Shown here: positions 26,033 through 35,022 of the stretch, piece by piece
Numbering within the stretch: the first letter of the stretch is position 1
How the letters are laid out: each line of letters starts with the position of its first letter
Origin: Faecalicatena fissicatena
Lineage (GTDB): Bacteria; Bacillota; Clostridia; Lachnospirales; Lachnospiraceae
DNA length: 50,488 nucleotides
Assembly: GCA_001028025.1 (NCBI GenBank)
Contig: LDAQ01000094.1
Span: forward strand, 1-50,488
Direction: 5' to 3'
The notes under the pieces: generated by a model
Databases searched by the model: none
What the model was told of the DNA's origin: nothing
What the model saw: the letters and a program-made list of their open reading frames with translations, nothing else
Made by a program: the position numbers and the translations under genes

Positions 26033-26905
26033 CTATCCTTTCAAACCGCCAAGGCTCATGCCCTGTGTCAGCTTCTTCTGTACAAGGATATACAGGATCA
26101 GTGTTGGCAGCATGACAATGATCAGCCCGGCATAGAGCCGCCCGTAATTAGCCGCTGACTTCTGCGCCTGCATCAGCTGCATCAGTCCGACCGGCAGTGT
26201 TTTCAGTTCCTTTTCCGTCAGAAGTGTCATGGAAATGATATATTCATTCCAGAATGACAGGAAGTTAAACAGTATGATTGTGATGATACTAGGCCTTGCC
26301 ATCGGCATCATGATTTTCACCATTGTATAGAAATATCCACTCCCGTCTACAAATGCCGCCTCCTCATAGTCCTTCGGAATGGAAACAAAGAACCCGGACA
26401 GAAGGTAGATTGTAAAAGGCAGTGCCGTCGCCGCATAGATCAGCGCGACCATAAACCTGTTGTTGATCAGTAATCCGGAACCGAACAGCTGCTTCAGCAT
26501 CTTATCCCCGTCTACCAGCATCAGGAAGATCGGAACAACAATGTAGTTCACATTGATAAACAGACCACCCATGAACATCACATTCAGGAACTTGCTGCCC
26601 CTGAACTTATAGCGTGCCAGCACATATGCAGAAGGCAGCGCCACAACCAGCAGAAGAAGCAGTGCAAGAACTGTTACAATAATCGAATTCAGGAAGTAAT
26701 CTCCCATCTTCGCTTTTGAAAAGGCATCCACAAAGTTCTGGAAATAAAAGCCCTTCGGCAGTGTCCACGGGTTGCCGTAGAACTCAGAGTTTTCCTTGAT
26801 TGATGCCAGGAATACCCAGCCTACCGGAACGATGATGCTGACTGCCAAAACAATCAGCAGGATGTAAACAACGATTCTGGAGGCTTTACATTTACTTTTT
26901 TTCAT
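26033..26905 (-). CDS. Carbohydrate ABC transporter permease, MalG type
   Basis: The protein (290 residues from the preferred ATG at 26905, which follows GGAGG; a GTG nine bases earlier lies on that site) has six membrane helices. The EAA loop is DYEEAAFVDGSGYFYTMVKIMMPMARP, and the C terminus is QKKLTQGMSLGGLKG, typical of CUT1 inner-membrane subunits. It forms a heterodimer with the upstream MalF-type permease. Substrate is inferred from the operon as galacto-N-biose and/or lacto-N-biose. No ATPase gene is in the operon, so a shared MsmK-like ATPase elsewhere must energise it. Confidence 0.92.
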   Translation of the reverse strand: MKKSKCKASRIVVYILLIVLAVSIIVPVGWVFLASIKENSEFYGNPWTLPKGFYFQNFVDAFSKAKMGDYFLNSIIVTVLALLLLLVVALPSAYVLARYKFRGSKFLNVMFMGGLFINVNYIVVPIFLMLVDGDKMLKQLFGSGLLINNRFMVALIYAATALPFTIYLLSGFFVSIPKDYEEAAFVDGSGYFYTMVKIMMPMARPSIITIILFNFLSFWNEYIISMTLLTEKELKTLPVGLMQLMQAQKSAANYGRLYAGLIIVMLPTLILYILVQKKLTQGMSLGGLKG

Positions 26906-26917
26906 TATCCGCACCTC

Positions 26918-27811
26918 CTAAAATTCAAGCGGTTCCCGCTTCGTAGCAAAGTTGACTACTGCGGACAGACCGAATGAGAACAAGAATACTACAACGCCGA
27001 TTGCCATACCATATCCATAAGAGGAGTTGGTGTATGCCTGACCGTACATATAGCTTAAGAATACTTCAGTTGAGCCATCCGGACCGCCGTTTGTAAGAGC
27101 TTTTACAAACAGGAAGCTTAAGTTAATGGAACTGATGATAAAGAATGTAAGCGTTGTACGGATATTTGTCCAGATCAGAGGAAGTGTGATGCTGAAAAAC
27201 TGTTTCACCTTTCCTGCCCCTTCCAGGTCCGCCGATTCATAAAGACTCTCAGGAACGCTGGTCATACTTGCCATATACATAACCATGTAATAACCGATTG
27301 CCTGCCACACCATTGCAATCACCAGACTGTAGATGACAATACTCTGGTCACCGAGCCAAAGGATCGGCACGGCGTCTTTCCCCCGGAAGATCCCAAGGAT
27401 GCTGTTTAAAAGGCCATTGGTCGGATCGTAAATAGCAGAGAATATAGCAGAAATTACTACTACTGATAAAATATTCGGAATGTAGAAAATAACCCTGAAA
27501 AAATTCTGACCCTTCAGATTTTCGCGTGATAGGATCGCCGCAAATACGAGTGCAAAGAAAAGTGTAATGATTGTAACGAGTACAATCAGAAGGATCGAGT
27601 TCTGGAAGGACCTGAAAAACTTCTGATCCTCAAATAAAATTTTAAAATTATTAAAACCGACAAACTTCTTGTTATTCGAGAAGCCGCCCCATTTATAGAG
27701 TGACATCTTAAATACATTGATGGTCGGTATCACCATGAAAATAACAAATAAAATCACGGATGGCAATACACAGGCTGCAATAAATCCGCTTCTGCCCTTT
27801 TTGTGCCGCAT
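26918..27811 (-). CDS. Carbohydrate ABC transporter permease, MalF type
   Basis: This 297-residue CUT1 permease has about six helices, beginning SGFIAACVLPSVILFVIFM. The EAA loop is VPESLYESADLEGAGKVKQFFSITLPLIW near residue 190. The ATG follows GGAGGAATATAT. It is separated by a few bases from its MalG-type partner and by 122 bases from the binding protein upstream. Confidence 0.93.
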   Translation of the reverse strand: MRHKKGRSGFIAACVLPSVILFVIFMVIPTINVFKMSLYKWGGFSNNKKFVGFNNFKILFEDQKFFRSFQNSILLIVLVTIITLFFALVFAAILSRENLKGQNFFRVIFYIPNILSVVVISAIFSAIYDPTNGLLNSILGIFRGKDAVPILWLGDQSIVIYSLVIAMVWQAIGYYMVMYMASMTSVPESLYESADLEGAGKVKQFFSITLPLIWTNIRTTLTFFIISSINLSFLFVKALTNGGPDGSTEVFLSYMYGQAYTNSSYGYGMAIGVVVFLFSFGLSAVVNFATKREPLEF

Positions 27812-27933
27812 ATATATTCCTCCTGTCCCCGTGTGTGACTGTTCAAATCACATTTTGATAAAGCGCAGGGAACACGCCCGGAATACTTCCTTCTTTGTCC
27901 CCTGCCGCTTATATATCTCTCATTGCTTCCTGA

Positions 27934-29289
27934 TTATTTAGTCATAGCATCTCTTAATTTGTCGCTTGTAGCCTCAACATCTGCCTGCCAGTCTTTAACA
28001 GTCTTGTCGCCGCTCATAACACTGTTAACTGCCTTGAACAGAGAATCTGCCATTGAAACGCCCTCTACAGGCTCTGTTGCTGCAAATCCGCCCATAACTG
28101 CAACTGCAGCGTCATTGTCATAAATGTGGTAGTATAACTGGCTGTCTGCATCCAGTTTATCTGCCATGCCGTTGATTGGCTGTACAGCGCCTGATTTTGC
28201 AAAGATGTCAGCTGCTTTGTCAGAATACATAAATGCTATAAATTCTTTTGCAAGATCCTGGTTCTCAGCTTCTGCCGGAATCCACATCTGTTCGAAGAAT
28301 GTGAAGGATGATGGTTTGGCGTCTTTTGCTACTGCCGGAACTGCTGTGAAGCCCCATTCGAATCCGTCCGCCTTCGGAGCGTCTGCCATTTCTCCCGGAA
28401 GCCATGTCCCGTTCGGGCAGAAGATTGCTTTGTTATCAAGAATCAGCTGCTGGTTCTTTGTAAAGTTATCATCGTTTGCGTTGGCAACTGTTGTCGGCTC
28501 TGTGTAATCCGCAAGCTTTCCAACCAGGTCAAATACTGCTGTTGCTTTCGGAGACTCCCAGATACCGTCTTTGTATGTCATTGCTTCGTTATAGAAGTCA
28601 GCTCCGCCTGATGATTCCAGAAGTGCATATGTGAATGCATCAAAATATCCAGGTGTCGGATATGTAAATAAGGAGATTCCCTCAGCTTTCGCTTTATCGC
28701 CTAATTCCCACATCTCATCCCATGTCTTCGGAACTTCCCAGCCTTTTTCTTTCAGCAGTCCTGCATTGTAGAACAGGCCACATGGGCTGTAGAACATTGG
28801 TGCATAATATGTCACGCCGTCAGCATAAGGCATCGTTCCTAATGTATCAAGGAATCCCGGAAGTATCTTATCCTTTACAGTAACATCTTCACCCGGAACT
28901 GTCATATCCAGAACATCTGTCAGTTCAAGAAGACCTTTTTCCTTCGTCAGAGTCTCTGTAAGTGCCGCTTCACGCCCTGTTGCACAGTGTACAACATCCG
29001 GATAGTCACCTGCTTTCATGCTTGGGCTGATGACATCCTCGATTTTCTTGTCGACTGTCAGTTCCACCTTTACGCCTTTGTGTGTCTCTTCGAATGCCTT
29101 TGCAACCTCATCCCACATCTCAGCACCGTAACCGCCTTCAAATGCAGCCACCTTCAATACCTGCCCATCCCCTGAGCCGGAATCTTTGGCGTCACCGGAA
29201 TCAGAGCCTTTGTCTTTGTTTCCGCATCCGACTGCCAGTGTACCGATCATTGTTGCACACAATAAAACGCTCACCAGTTTTCTTTTCAT
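27934..29289 (-). CDS. Sugar ABC transporter substrate-binding lipoprotein
   Basis: The 451-residue family-1 extracellular solute-binding protein has a lipoprotein signal (MKRKLVSVLLCATMIGTLAV then GC, Cys22) and a Gly/Ser/Asp-rich linker. Typical motifs are PDVVHCATGREA and NKAIFCPNGTWLPG. The start with GGGAGG upstream is chosen over a long upstream frame extension that crosses the intergenic gap. It lies directly after the GH112 gene. In related operons the equivalent protein binds galacto-N-biose and lacto-N-biose. Confidence 0.92.
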   Translation of the reverse strand: MKRKLVSVLLCATMIGTLAVGCGNKDKGSDSGDAKDSGSGDGQVLKVAAFEGGYGAEMWDEVAKAFEETHKGVKVELTVDKKIEDVISPSMKAGDYPDVVHCATGREAALTETLTKEKGLLELTDVLDMTVPGEDVTVKDKILPGFLDTLGTMPYADGVTYYAPMFYSPCGLFYNAGLLKEKGWEVPKTWDEMWELGDKAKAEGISLFTYPTPGYFDAFTYALLESSGGADFYNEAMTYKDGIWESPKATAVFDLVGKLADYTEPTTVANANDDNFTKNQQLILDNKAIFCPNGTWLPGEMADAPKADGFEWGFTAVPAVAKDAKPSSFTFFEQMWIPAEAENQDLAKEFIAFMYSDKAADIFAKSGAVQPINGMADKLDADSQLYYHIYDNDAAVAVMGGFAATEPVEGVSMADSLFKAVNSVMSGDKTVKDWQADVEATSDKLRDAMTK

Positions 29290-29374
29290 ACTTCTTACCT
29301 CCCTGTTATTAATAAAGTTTACTCTGCCGGGAATCCACACCGGCAGATATATTTTAAGAACGGTACAGCTGTTC

Positions 29375-31540
29375 TTAAATTTCATACCAAATGATCTCGT
29401 TTGCTTCCAGGTGGAGCGGGAAGCTGCCTCCGTCACCCTTATACACGATCGTATCCTGTTCTTCATATGTATTATTAACGACACAGTACTTGCCATTAGC
29501 CACATATGCGTGAACTTCTACATTATAATTGCTGCTGAACCATCTTTCCAGATTATCTTCATCTGATGCAGACCAGATCACGGCCCTGTAAAGAAGCCTG
29601 CTGTTCTCGAAGCTGTACGGTAGTCCGCTGATATAGACACTTCTCCCCCTGCCGAATGTGTTGACGGCCAGCTGCACTTCTTTCTCTCTCTGGCAGAGAA
29701 TCGTTGTTCCGTCTAGGGCATAAATACTATTCTGGCCCTCGCCGAAATCAATCTCATCGTTACAGTCCGCGGTAATGAAATGTGCATGTTCTTCCCAGTT
29801 ATACTTATCCCTGTTCAGTGTCATGCCGTTTTCTTTTTCCACTCCCATCACACCTGCCAGCTGAAAGAACCTGCCCTGCCACTGGTGTGCCGTCGGTTCC
29901 CCAACGCCGATGAATCCGCCGCCTTCGTATATGAAGTGCTTCACTGCTGTCACAATCTTCTCGTCAATCCAGTTTTCTCCACCAGTGTAAGCGGTATCGG
30001 CATCCCCGATATTTAGGATTACATCAATGTCTTTTAAGATATCGGGATTCTCCCTGATGTCGTCAAAACTGATAAACTTCACATCAAACGGCGCACCGCT
30101 CAGAGCCTCGATGATACCTGCATAGGAATAATTCTGTTTATGGTAGATCGCATGATGCACCATGTGGTTGCCCCATGCACGCATCCGACCCCAGCAGTTC
30201 AGTACGGCCACACGTTTTACGCAGTAAGGTGTGGTGCCTGTGATGTTATCATATAATACCCGGAATTCATTGCATACTGTTTCTACATAATCAATAAACT
30301 CCGGAAACTCCAGTGCAAGCTTCAGATAACCGCCGTAACCGATCCTGTCAATGGGGCTTCTCAAAATTGCCCGCCTTGCAGTCACCCAGTTATATTTTGC
30401 TTCCTTTACCGGATCGCCGCCTTCGTGGAACACATCCGGGAAAAAGTAAGGCAGGAAACGCCCTTCTGTATAATTGACACCTTTGATATCACTAATCAGC
30501 CGGAGTGTGGAGCCATTCCCCACGCTTCCCACAACCGCATCCAGCCCGATTGACCGGAACTCATCCATAAACGGTTCCATGCCAATCCAGTGGTCGCCCA
30601 GAAACATCATGGCCTCTTTGCCGTACTCGTGGGTGATATCTACCATTTCCTTTGCAAGCTTTGCTACTTCTCTTCTCTGGAACTTCTGGAAATCCTGAAA
30701 TTCCCTGGAAGGTATCCTATATGTATTATTCATGTATCCCTGGTCGATAATGAACTCCGGACGGAACCTGTATCCCATCTCCTGTTCAAACTGTTCCAAA
30801 ATATATGGACTGACTGAGGCGGAATACCCGTACCAGTCCACGTATTTTTCTCTTGCCAGTTCATCGAAAATCAATGTAAACTGATGGAAAAAGGTCGTGT
30901 ACCGGATGACATCAACATGCGGGCTGCTCTCCAGGAAGCGGCGCAGGCGCTGCATCGAATATGCCTTTGTCTTCGGCTGCCTGACATCGAAGGTGATCTG
31001 TTTCTCTACATCCTTCCATCCGTTCGTCACTGCATTGTACATATGTACCGGATCCCACATGATGTAAGCCAGAAAGCTCACAGTATAATCATGGTACAGC
31101 CAGGCGGGGCTGATCACCACGTCACCGGATTCCTCATCATAATTCCAGATACCATACGGGATGACTTCCCCTGTCGTGCGGTCAATCACTTCCCACCAGC
31201 GGCTGATGTCATCACGTGTGTTTACCGCAAGCATGTCCGGATAGAGATGGCTCATCAGGTGGATACGCAGTGTCTTTTCAGAAGCATAATGGAAATCTGT
31301 CATAATATACATCTGCTGCACTTCGTCCATGTTTGCCTTTGCCCATTCGTTGTCTTTTCTCGTTGTATAATATGTAGAATATACCTTTGCATTCACATTG
31401 CGTAATTCTTCTGGAAAATCCGTACCGTCGCAGTCCCTTATTGCATCTGCGCCCCATCGCTTCAGAATCTCTTTAGTCTCATTCACCACGTCAATATCTG
31501 TCGGGATTGTCACCCGTCCAAAAGATAAATTGCTTTCCAT
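29375..31540 (-). CDS. lnpA: GH112 1,3-beta-galactosyl-N-acetylhexosamine phosphorylase
   Basis: The 721-residue GH112 protein has typical segments RDCDGTDFPEEL near residue 36, MTDFHYASE near 80, HLMSHLYPDMLAVNTRDD and the long catalytic TIM-barrel followed by glutamine-amidotransferase-like and C-terminal domains. The enzyme reversibly splits galacto-N-biose or lacto-N-biose with phosphate to galactose 1-phosphate and HexNAc. A GH112 branch uses galactosyl-rhamnose instead. The N-acetylhexosamine kinase in the same operon argues for the HexNAc type. No signal peptide: the disaccharide is imported first. It is the first gene of the operon. Confidence 0.93.
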   Translation of the reverse strand: MESNLSFGRVTIPTDIDVVNETKEILKRWGADAIRDCDGTDFPEELRNVNAKVYSTYYTTRKDNEWAKANMDEVQQMYIMTDFHYASEKTLRIHLMSHLYPDMLAVNTRDDISRWWEVIDRTTGEVIPYGIWNYDEESGDVVISPAWLYHDYTVSFLAYIMWDPVHMYNAVTNGWKDVEKQITFDVRQPKTKAYSMQRLRRFLESSPHVDVIRYTTFFHQFTLIFDELAREKYVDWYGYSASVSPYILEQFEQEMGYRFRPEFIIDQGYMNNTYRIPSREFQDFQKFQRREVAKLAKEMVDITHEYGKEAMMFLGDHWIGMEPFMDEFRSIGLDAVVGSVGNGSTLRLISDIKGVNYTEGRFLPYFFPDVFHEGGDPVKEAKYNWVTARRAILRSPIDRIGYGGYLKLALEFPEFIDYVETVCNEFRVLYDNITGTTPYCVKRVAVLNCWGRMRAWGNHMVHHAIYHKQNYSYAGIIEALSGAPFDVKFISFDDIRENPDILKDIDVILNIGDADTAYTGGENWIDEKIVTAVKHFIYEGGGFIGVGEPTAHQWQGRFFQLAGVMGVEKENGMTLNRDKYNWEEHAHFITADCNDEIDFGEGQNSIYALDGTTILCQREKEVQLAVNTFGRGRSVYISGLPYSFENSRLLYRAVIWSASDEDNLERWFSSNYNVEVHAYVANGKYCVVNNTYEEQDTIVYKGDGGSFPLHLEANEIIWYEI

Positions 31541-31666
31541 ATTTTGTCTCCTTTTGCTATTCGAGACTGTGCATGTGTGCTTTTAAGAGTTTCACTTTAT
31601 ACAAATTACATTTATTATCTTATTGGTTTTTATAGCATTTGCACAATTCTTTAATTCAAGTATATG

Positions 31667-31685
31667 GATTAAAGCGGCTTTAATC
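31667..31685. promoter_or_regulatory. Candidate operator between lnpA and the AraC regulator
   Basis: GATTAAAG-CGG-CTTTAATC is a perfect inverted repeat in the 296-bp divergent, AT-rich region, about 130 bases from the lnpA start. Possible lnpA promoter elements lie just downstream on the minus strand (TTGTGC and TAAGAT, 18-base spacer), but I am not certain of them. No other feature is seen in this gap. Confidence 0.4.
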
Positions 31686-31836
31686 AACTTACTTATTGCT
31701 CTAAAAGTTATATATCTTGTCTTTATTTCTATGGGATGGTATGATGATATCAGGAACCGCATGTCATGTTCAGCATGACACGCACCTGGCAACAGGTATG
31801 CTAAGGCTTACCTTGATTCAGAGAGGAGTGTTCTTT

Positions 31837-32670
31837 ATGGCACATATTCAATATTCGATTACGGATCTTTACAGTCAGGAGCCGCTTGAAAGGCTTCTGT
31901 ATATCTCTTCGGCCACTTATGGGAATGACTGGATCAGTATGTTTCATTCCCATAGTTTTGCAGAACTTTTCTATGTTCTGGACGGACAGGGGCATTTCTG
32001 CACAGAATCAGAAGAAGTCCCCATTGAAAGGGACTCCCTGATTCTGATTAATCCTAATATCCGGCACACGGAAAAGTCCTCCGTTACACATCCGCTGACT
32101 TATATCGTGCTTGGCATAGATAATCTCCATTTTCAATTTTCAGGTACTGAATACGGTGCATACCGTGTCCATGATTTTTATAAACACAGGGATGCCTGCC
32201 TTCCGATTATGCAGATGATGCTGGACGAGGCCAGAGGGCGGCGCACATCCTCGGAGCTTATCTGCCATCATTTTCTGAGCATACTGCTCTTAAAGATTCT
32301 GCGCATAAGCGGGGACCAGTTCACGCCGTATTCGTCCAAGAACATCCCGGGGGAATGTGAGACGCTCAAGTACTATATTGACACACATTATCAGGAAAAT
32401 ATAACGCTGGATAAGTTAGCCGAAGTATCCCACCTGAATAAATTCTACCTGTCACACCTTTTTAACCACGCATTTGGGATTTCTCCCATCACCTATCTGC
32501 TGGAACGCCGGATCCTGCACAGCAAGGAACTGTTAAAGTCAACAGATTTCAGTATCACGCAGATCGCACATACGACCGGGTTCTCTTCTGCCAATTACTT
32601 TTCACAGTCGTTTAAGCGCTACACAGGACTGCCCCCGGCATCATACCGCAAAAACCACCAGGATACATAA
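31837..32670 (+). CDS. AraC-family transcriptional regulator
   Basis: The 277-residue regulator has an N-terminal cupin-type ligand domain (HSHSFAELFYVLDGQGHF) and two C-terminal helix-turn-helix units (about 180-275; ITLDKLAEVSHLNKFYLSHLF and SITQIAHTTGFSSANYFSQSF). The ATG follows GAGGAG. An in-frame ATG 120 bases upstream has no site. Divergence from the GNB/LNB operon suggests it activates that operon in response to the sugar. Confidence 0.88.
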   Translation: MAHIQYSITDLYSQEPLERLLYISSATYGNDWISMFHSHSFAELFYVLDGQGHFCTESEEVPIERDSLILINPNIRHTEKSSVTHPLTYIVLGIDNLHFQFSGTEYGAYRVHDFYKHRDACLPIMQMMLDEARGRRTSSELICHHFLSILLLKILRISGDQFTPYSSKNIPGECETLKYYIDTHYQENITLDKLAEVSHLNKFYLSHLFNHAFGISPITYLLERRILHSKELLKSTDFSITQIAHTTGFSSANYFSQSFKRYTGLPPASYRKNHQDT

Positions 32671-32747
32671 GAACAGGACTTCATCTGCCGGAACAAAACT
32701 GCCAGGCCTTCACCAGCGGACAGTAATGAAAATCCATCGCCACTACT

Positions 32748-34244
32748 TTAATCCTCCTTCGCCCAGCCATAAGAATACCGCACCGCCTTGTTCCATCCGC
32801 GGAGCATCTTCTCCCGCGCATCTGCCTCAATGTCCGGCTCAAACACCCTGTCAATTGCCCAGTTCTTCAGCACTTCCTCCTTGCTCTTCCAGTATCCCAC
32901 AGCAATACCGGCCAGATAAGCCGCACCCATGGCCGTTGTCTCCACACACTGCGGACGTTTTACCGGGGCATTGCTAATATTCGCCTGTGTCTGCATGAGG
33001 AAATTATTTGCGCTGGCGCCTCCATCCACCTTCAATGCAGAAAGTCTGATCCCGGAATCCGCCTCCATGGCCTGAAGCACGTCGTTGACCTGATACGCCA
33101 GAGATTCCAATGTGGCGCGTATAATATGGTACTTATTCACGCCCCGGGTCAGCCCCACAATCGATCCTCTTGCATACTGGTCCCAGTGCGGAGCACCAAG
33201 CCCGGTAAATGCAGGAACCACGTAGCATCCGTTGGTATCCTCGACTTTCTGTGCCATATACTCTGAGATCTGAGACGAATCGATCAGCTGCATCTCATCC
33301 CGCAGCCACTGGATAGCAGCACCGGCTACAAAGATAGAACCTTCCAGTGCGTAATTGACTTTTCCGTCCAGTCCCCAGGCAATGGTAGTTACAAGCCCGT
33401 TCTCGGAAAAGACCGGTTTCTCCCCGGTATTCATAAGCAGGAAACAACCTGTCCCGTATGTATTCTTAGCCTCGCCTTCTCTGAAGCATGTCTGTCCGAA
33501 CAGTGCCGCCTGCTGGTCCCCCGCCGCCCCTGCAATCGGAATCGGCGCCCCGAAAAATCCGGCATCCGCCTCTCCGTATACACAGCTGGACGGCTTCGCC
33601 TCCGGAAGCATACAGGCCGGTATCCCAAGTTCAGCCAGTATTTCCGTATCCCACCGCAGCGTATTGATATTAAACATCATGGTTCTGGAGGCATTGGAAT
33701 AATCCGTCACATGAACCGCCCCTTTTGTCAGCTTCCAGATCAGCCATGTCTCGACGGTTCCGAATAAAAGCTCACCGCGCTCTGCGCGCTCCCTTGCCCC
33801 CTCCACGTTATCCAGAATCCATTTTACCTTAGTCCCGGAAAAATAAGCATCAATCACCAGTCCGGTCTTCTTCCTGAATTTATCTGTCAGCCCTTTTTCT
33901 TTCAGGCTGTCGCAGTACTCGGATGTCCGCCTGCACTGCCATACAATCGCATGATAGACGGGTTCTCCTGATTCTTTATCCCAGACGATCGTTGTTTCCC
34001 TCTGATTTGTAATTCCGATTGCCGCGATATCGGCGGCTGTAGCATTGATATTGCTCATCGCCTGATGTGCCACTTCAAGCTGGCTGGACCAGATTTCCTC
34101 CGCATTGTGCTCTACCCATCCCGGTTTCGGAAAATACTGGGTAAATTCTTTCTGTGCCATACTGCACATCTCACCCTTTTCATTGAAAAGAATACACCTG
34201 TTGCTGGTTGTCCCTGAATCCAGCGCCATCACATACTTTGCCAT
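32748..34244 (-). CDS. glpK: Glycerol kinase
   Basis: GlpK (498 residues, normal length) phosphorylates glycerol to sn-glycerol 3-phosphate. FGGY-kinase signatures are present: MALDSGTTSNRC at the N terminus, NQRETTIVWD near 80, GAAGDQQAALFGQ near 240 and VDGGASANNFLMQ near 400. The ATG follows AAAGGAGG. It starts 15 bases after the antiterminator gene and forms an operon with it. No glycerol facilitator gene is present in this window. Confidence 0.97.
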   Translation of the reverse strand: MAKYVMALDSGTTSNRCILFNEKGEMCSMAQKEFTQYFPKPGWVEHNAEEIWSSQLEVAHQAMSNINATAADIAAIGITNQRETTIVWDKESGEPVYHAIVWQCRRTSEYCDSLKEKGLTDKFRKKTGLVIDAYFSGTKVKWILDNVEGARERAERGELLFGTVETWLIWKLTKGAVHVTDYSNASRTMMFNINTLRWDTEILAELGIPACMLPEAKPSSCVYGEADAGFFGAPIPIAGAAGDQQAALFGQTCFREGEAKNTYGTGCFLLMNTGEKPVFSENGLVTTIAWGLDGKVNYALEGSIFVAGAAIQWLRDEMQLIDSSQISEYMAQKVEDTNGCYVVPAFTGLGAPHWDQYARGSIVGLTRGVNKYHIIRATLESLAYQVNDVLQAMEADSGIRLSALKVDGGASANNFLMQTQANISNAPVKRPQCVETTAMGAAYLAGIAVGYWKSKEEVLKNWAIDRVFEPDIEADAREKMLRGWNKAVRYSYGWAKED

Positions 34245-34259
34245 TGTAATAACCTCCTT

Positions 34260-34832
34260 TTATAATTCCCAGACACTCTGGTCTGTTGACGATACCGCCA
34301 TAGCCCCCGCCTCAAGCGCCCCCATTACATCCTCTTTATCGGCTATCAGGCCGCCGGCAATCACCGGAATCCGGCTGCTTCGGCATATCCTGCTGATGAC
34401 CTTGGGCATGACGCCCGGCATCACTTCTATAAAATCCGGCTTTCCGCCTCTCTGCCTGTCCAGAATCTCTATACTCTTTATGGCCATGGAATCGATGACG
34501 AAAAAACGTAGTACCGTATACATGGACAGTTCCTTTGCACGCTGGATCATCAGCGGTTTGGTTGACAGAATCCCATCGGCTGAGGTGCTGCTTTTTATAT
34601 AATCTACCGCAGCCTCCTTTGCGCTCAGACCGGTAATCAGGTCAATGTGGACCAGTGCCGTCTTACCCGCATCTTTAATCCGCTTCACTATCCCCGGAAT
34701 GGAACAGATATCCCCGAAAAGCACAAAAATAACCTTCATCTCCTCCATGGAACAGCACATTTCCAGCCCTTCCTCGTCCTTCACGGCTGCTATCACCGGA
34801 TTTGCTTCTACCACCTCATAAAATTTCCGCAT
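34260..34832 (-). CDS. glpP: Glycerol-3-phosphate responsive antiterminator (GlpP family)
   Basis: The 190-residue protein belongs to the GlpP antiterminator family, a TIM-barrel-like fold binding glycerol 3-phosphate and mRNA leaders. Segments include LVHIDLITGLSAKEAAVDYI near 75, ADGILSTKP, PDFIEVMPGVMPK and the phosphate-binding PVIAGGLIADKEDV near 160. The ATG follows AAGGAG. Longer frame extensions run into a repeat element and are not coding. It precedes glpK. The likely target is the leader hairpin at 24431-24487 (inference). Confidence 0.9.
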   Translation of the reverse strand: MRKFYEVVEANPVIAAVKDEEGLEMCCSMEEMKVIFVLFGDICSIPGIVKRIKDAGKTALVHIDLITGLSAKEAAVDYIKSSTSADGILSTKPLMIQRAKELSMYTVLRFFVIDSMAIKSIEILDRQRGGKPDFIEVMPGVMPKVISRICRSSRIPVIAGGLIADKEDVMGALEAGAMAVSSTDQSVWEL

Positions 34833-34853
34833 TCTGTCCGCTCCTTCCGGCCT

Positions 34854-35015
34854 AGGGTGTGTCTGAAAATTGCTTTCCGTCAGCTGTGCGTCCCACTTTG
34901 TGGTAGATTTGGCCCAAATGAGCGCGGCGTAGCGGGCTACGTTAAGTGAATTTGGGCCAAATCTACCGCGGAGTGGGGCGTGCAGATGATGGGAATGAAT
35001 TTTCAGACACGCCCT
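34854..35015. repeat. 162-bp MITE-like inverted-repeat element
   Basis: Terminal repeats GGGTGTGTCTGAAAATT and AATTTTCAGACACGCCC differ at one position. Further inside, GTAGATTTGGCCCAAAT pairs with ATTTGGGCCAAATCTAC, and a small central GTAGC/GCTAC hairpin closes the structure, so the whole element can fold on itself. It lies between the LacI-type gene and glpP in the same direction. It has no coding capacity of its own but creates spurious extensions of nearby frames. It is unrelated in sequence to the hairpin elements at 5343 and 41809. Confidence 0.85.
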
Positions 35016-35022
35016 GTCCTGG

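Noticed and set aside
29290..29505. N-terminal extension of the sugar-binding lipoprotein
   Set aside because: It would place residues before the signal peptide and overlap the end of lnpA; the lipoprotein signal begins at 29289.
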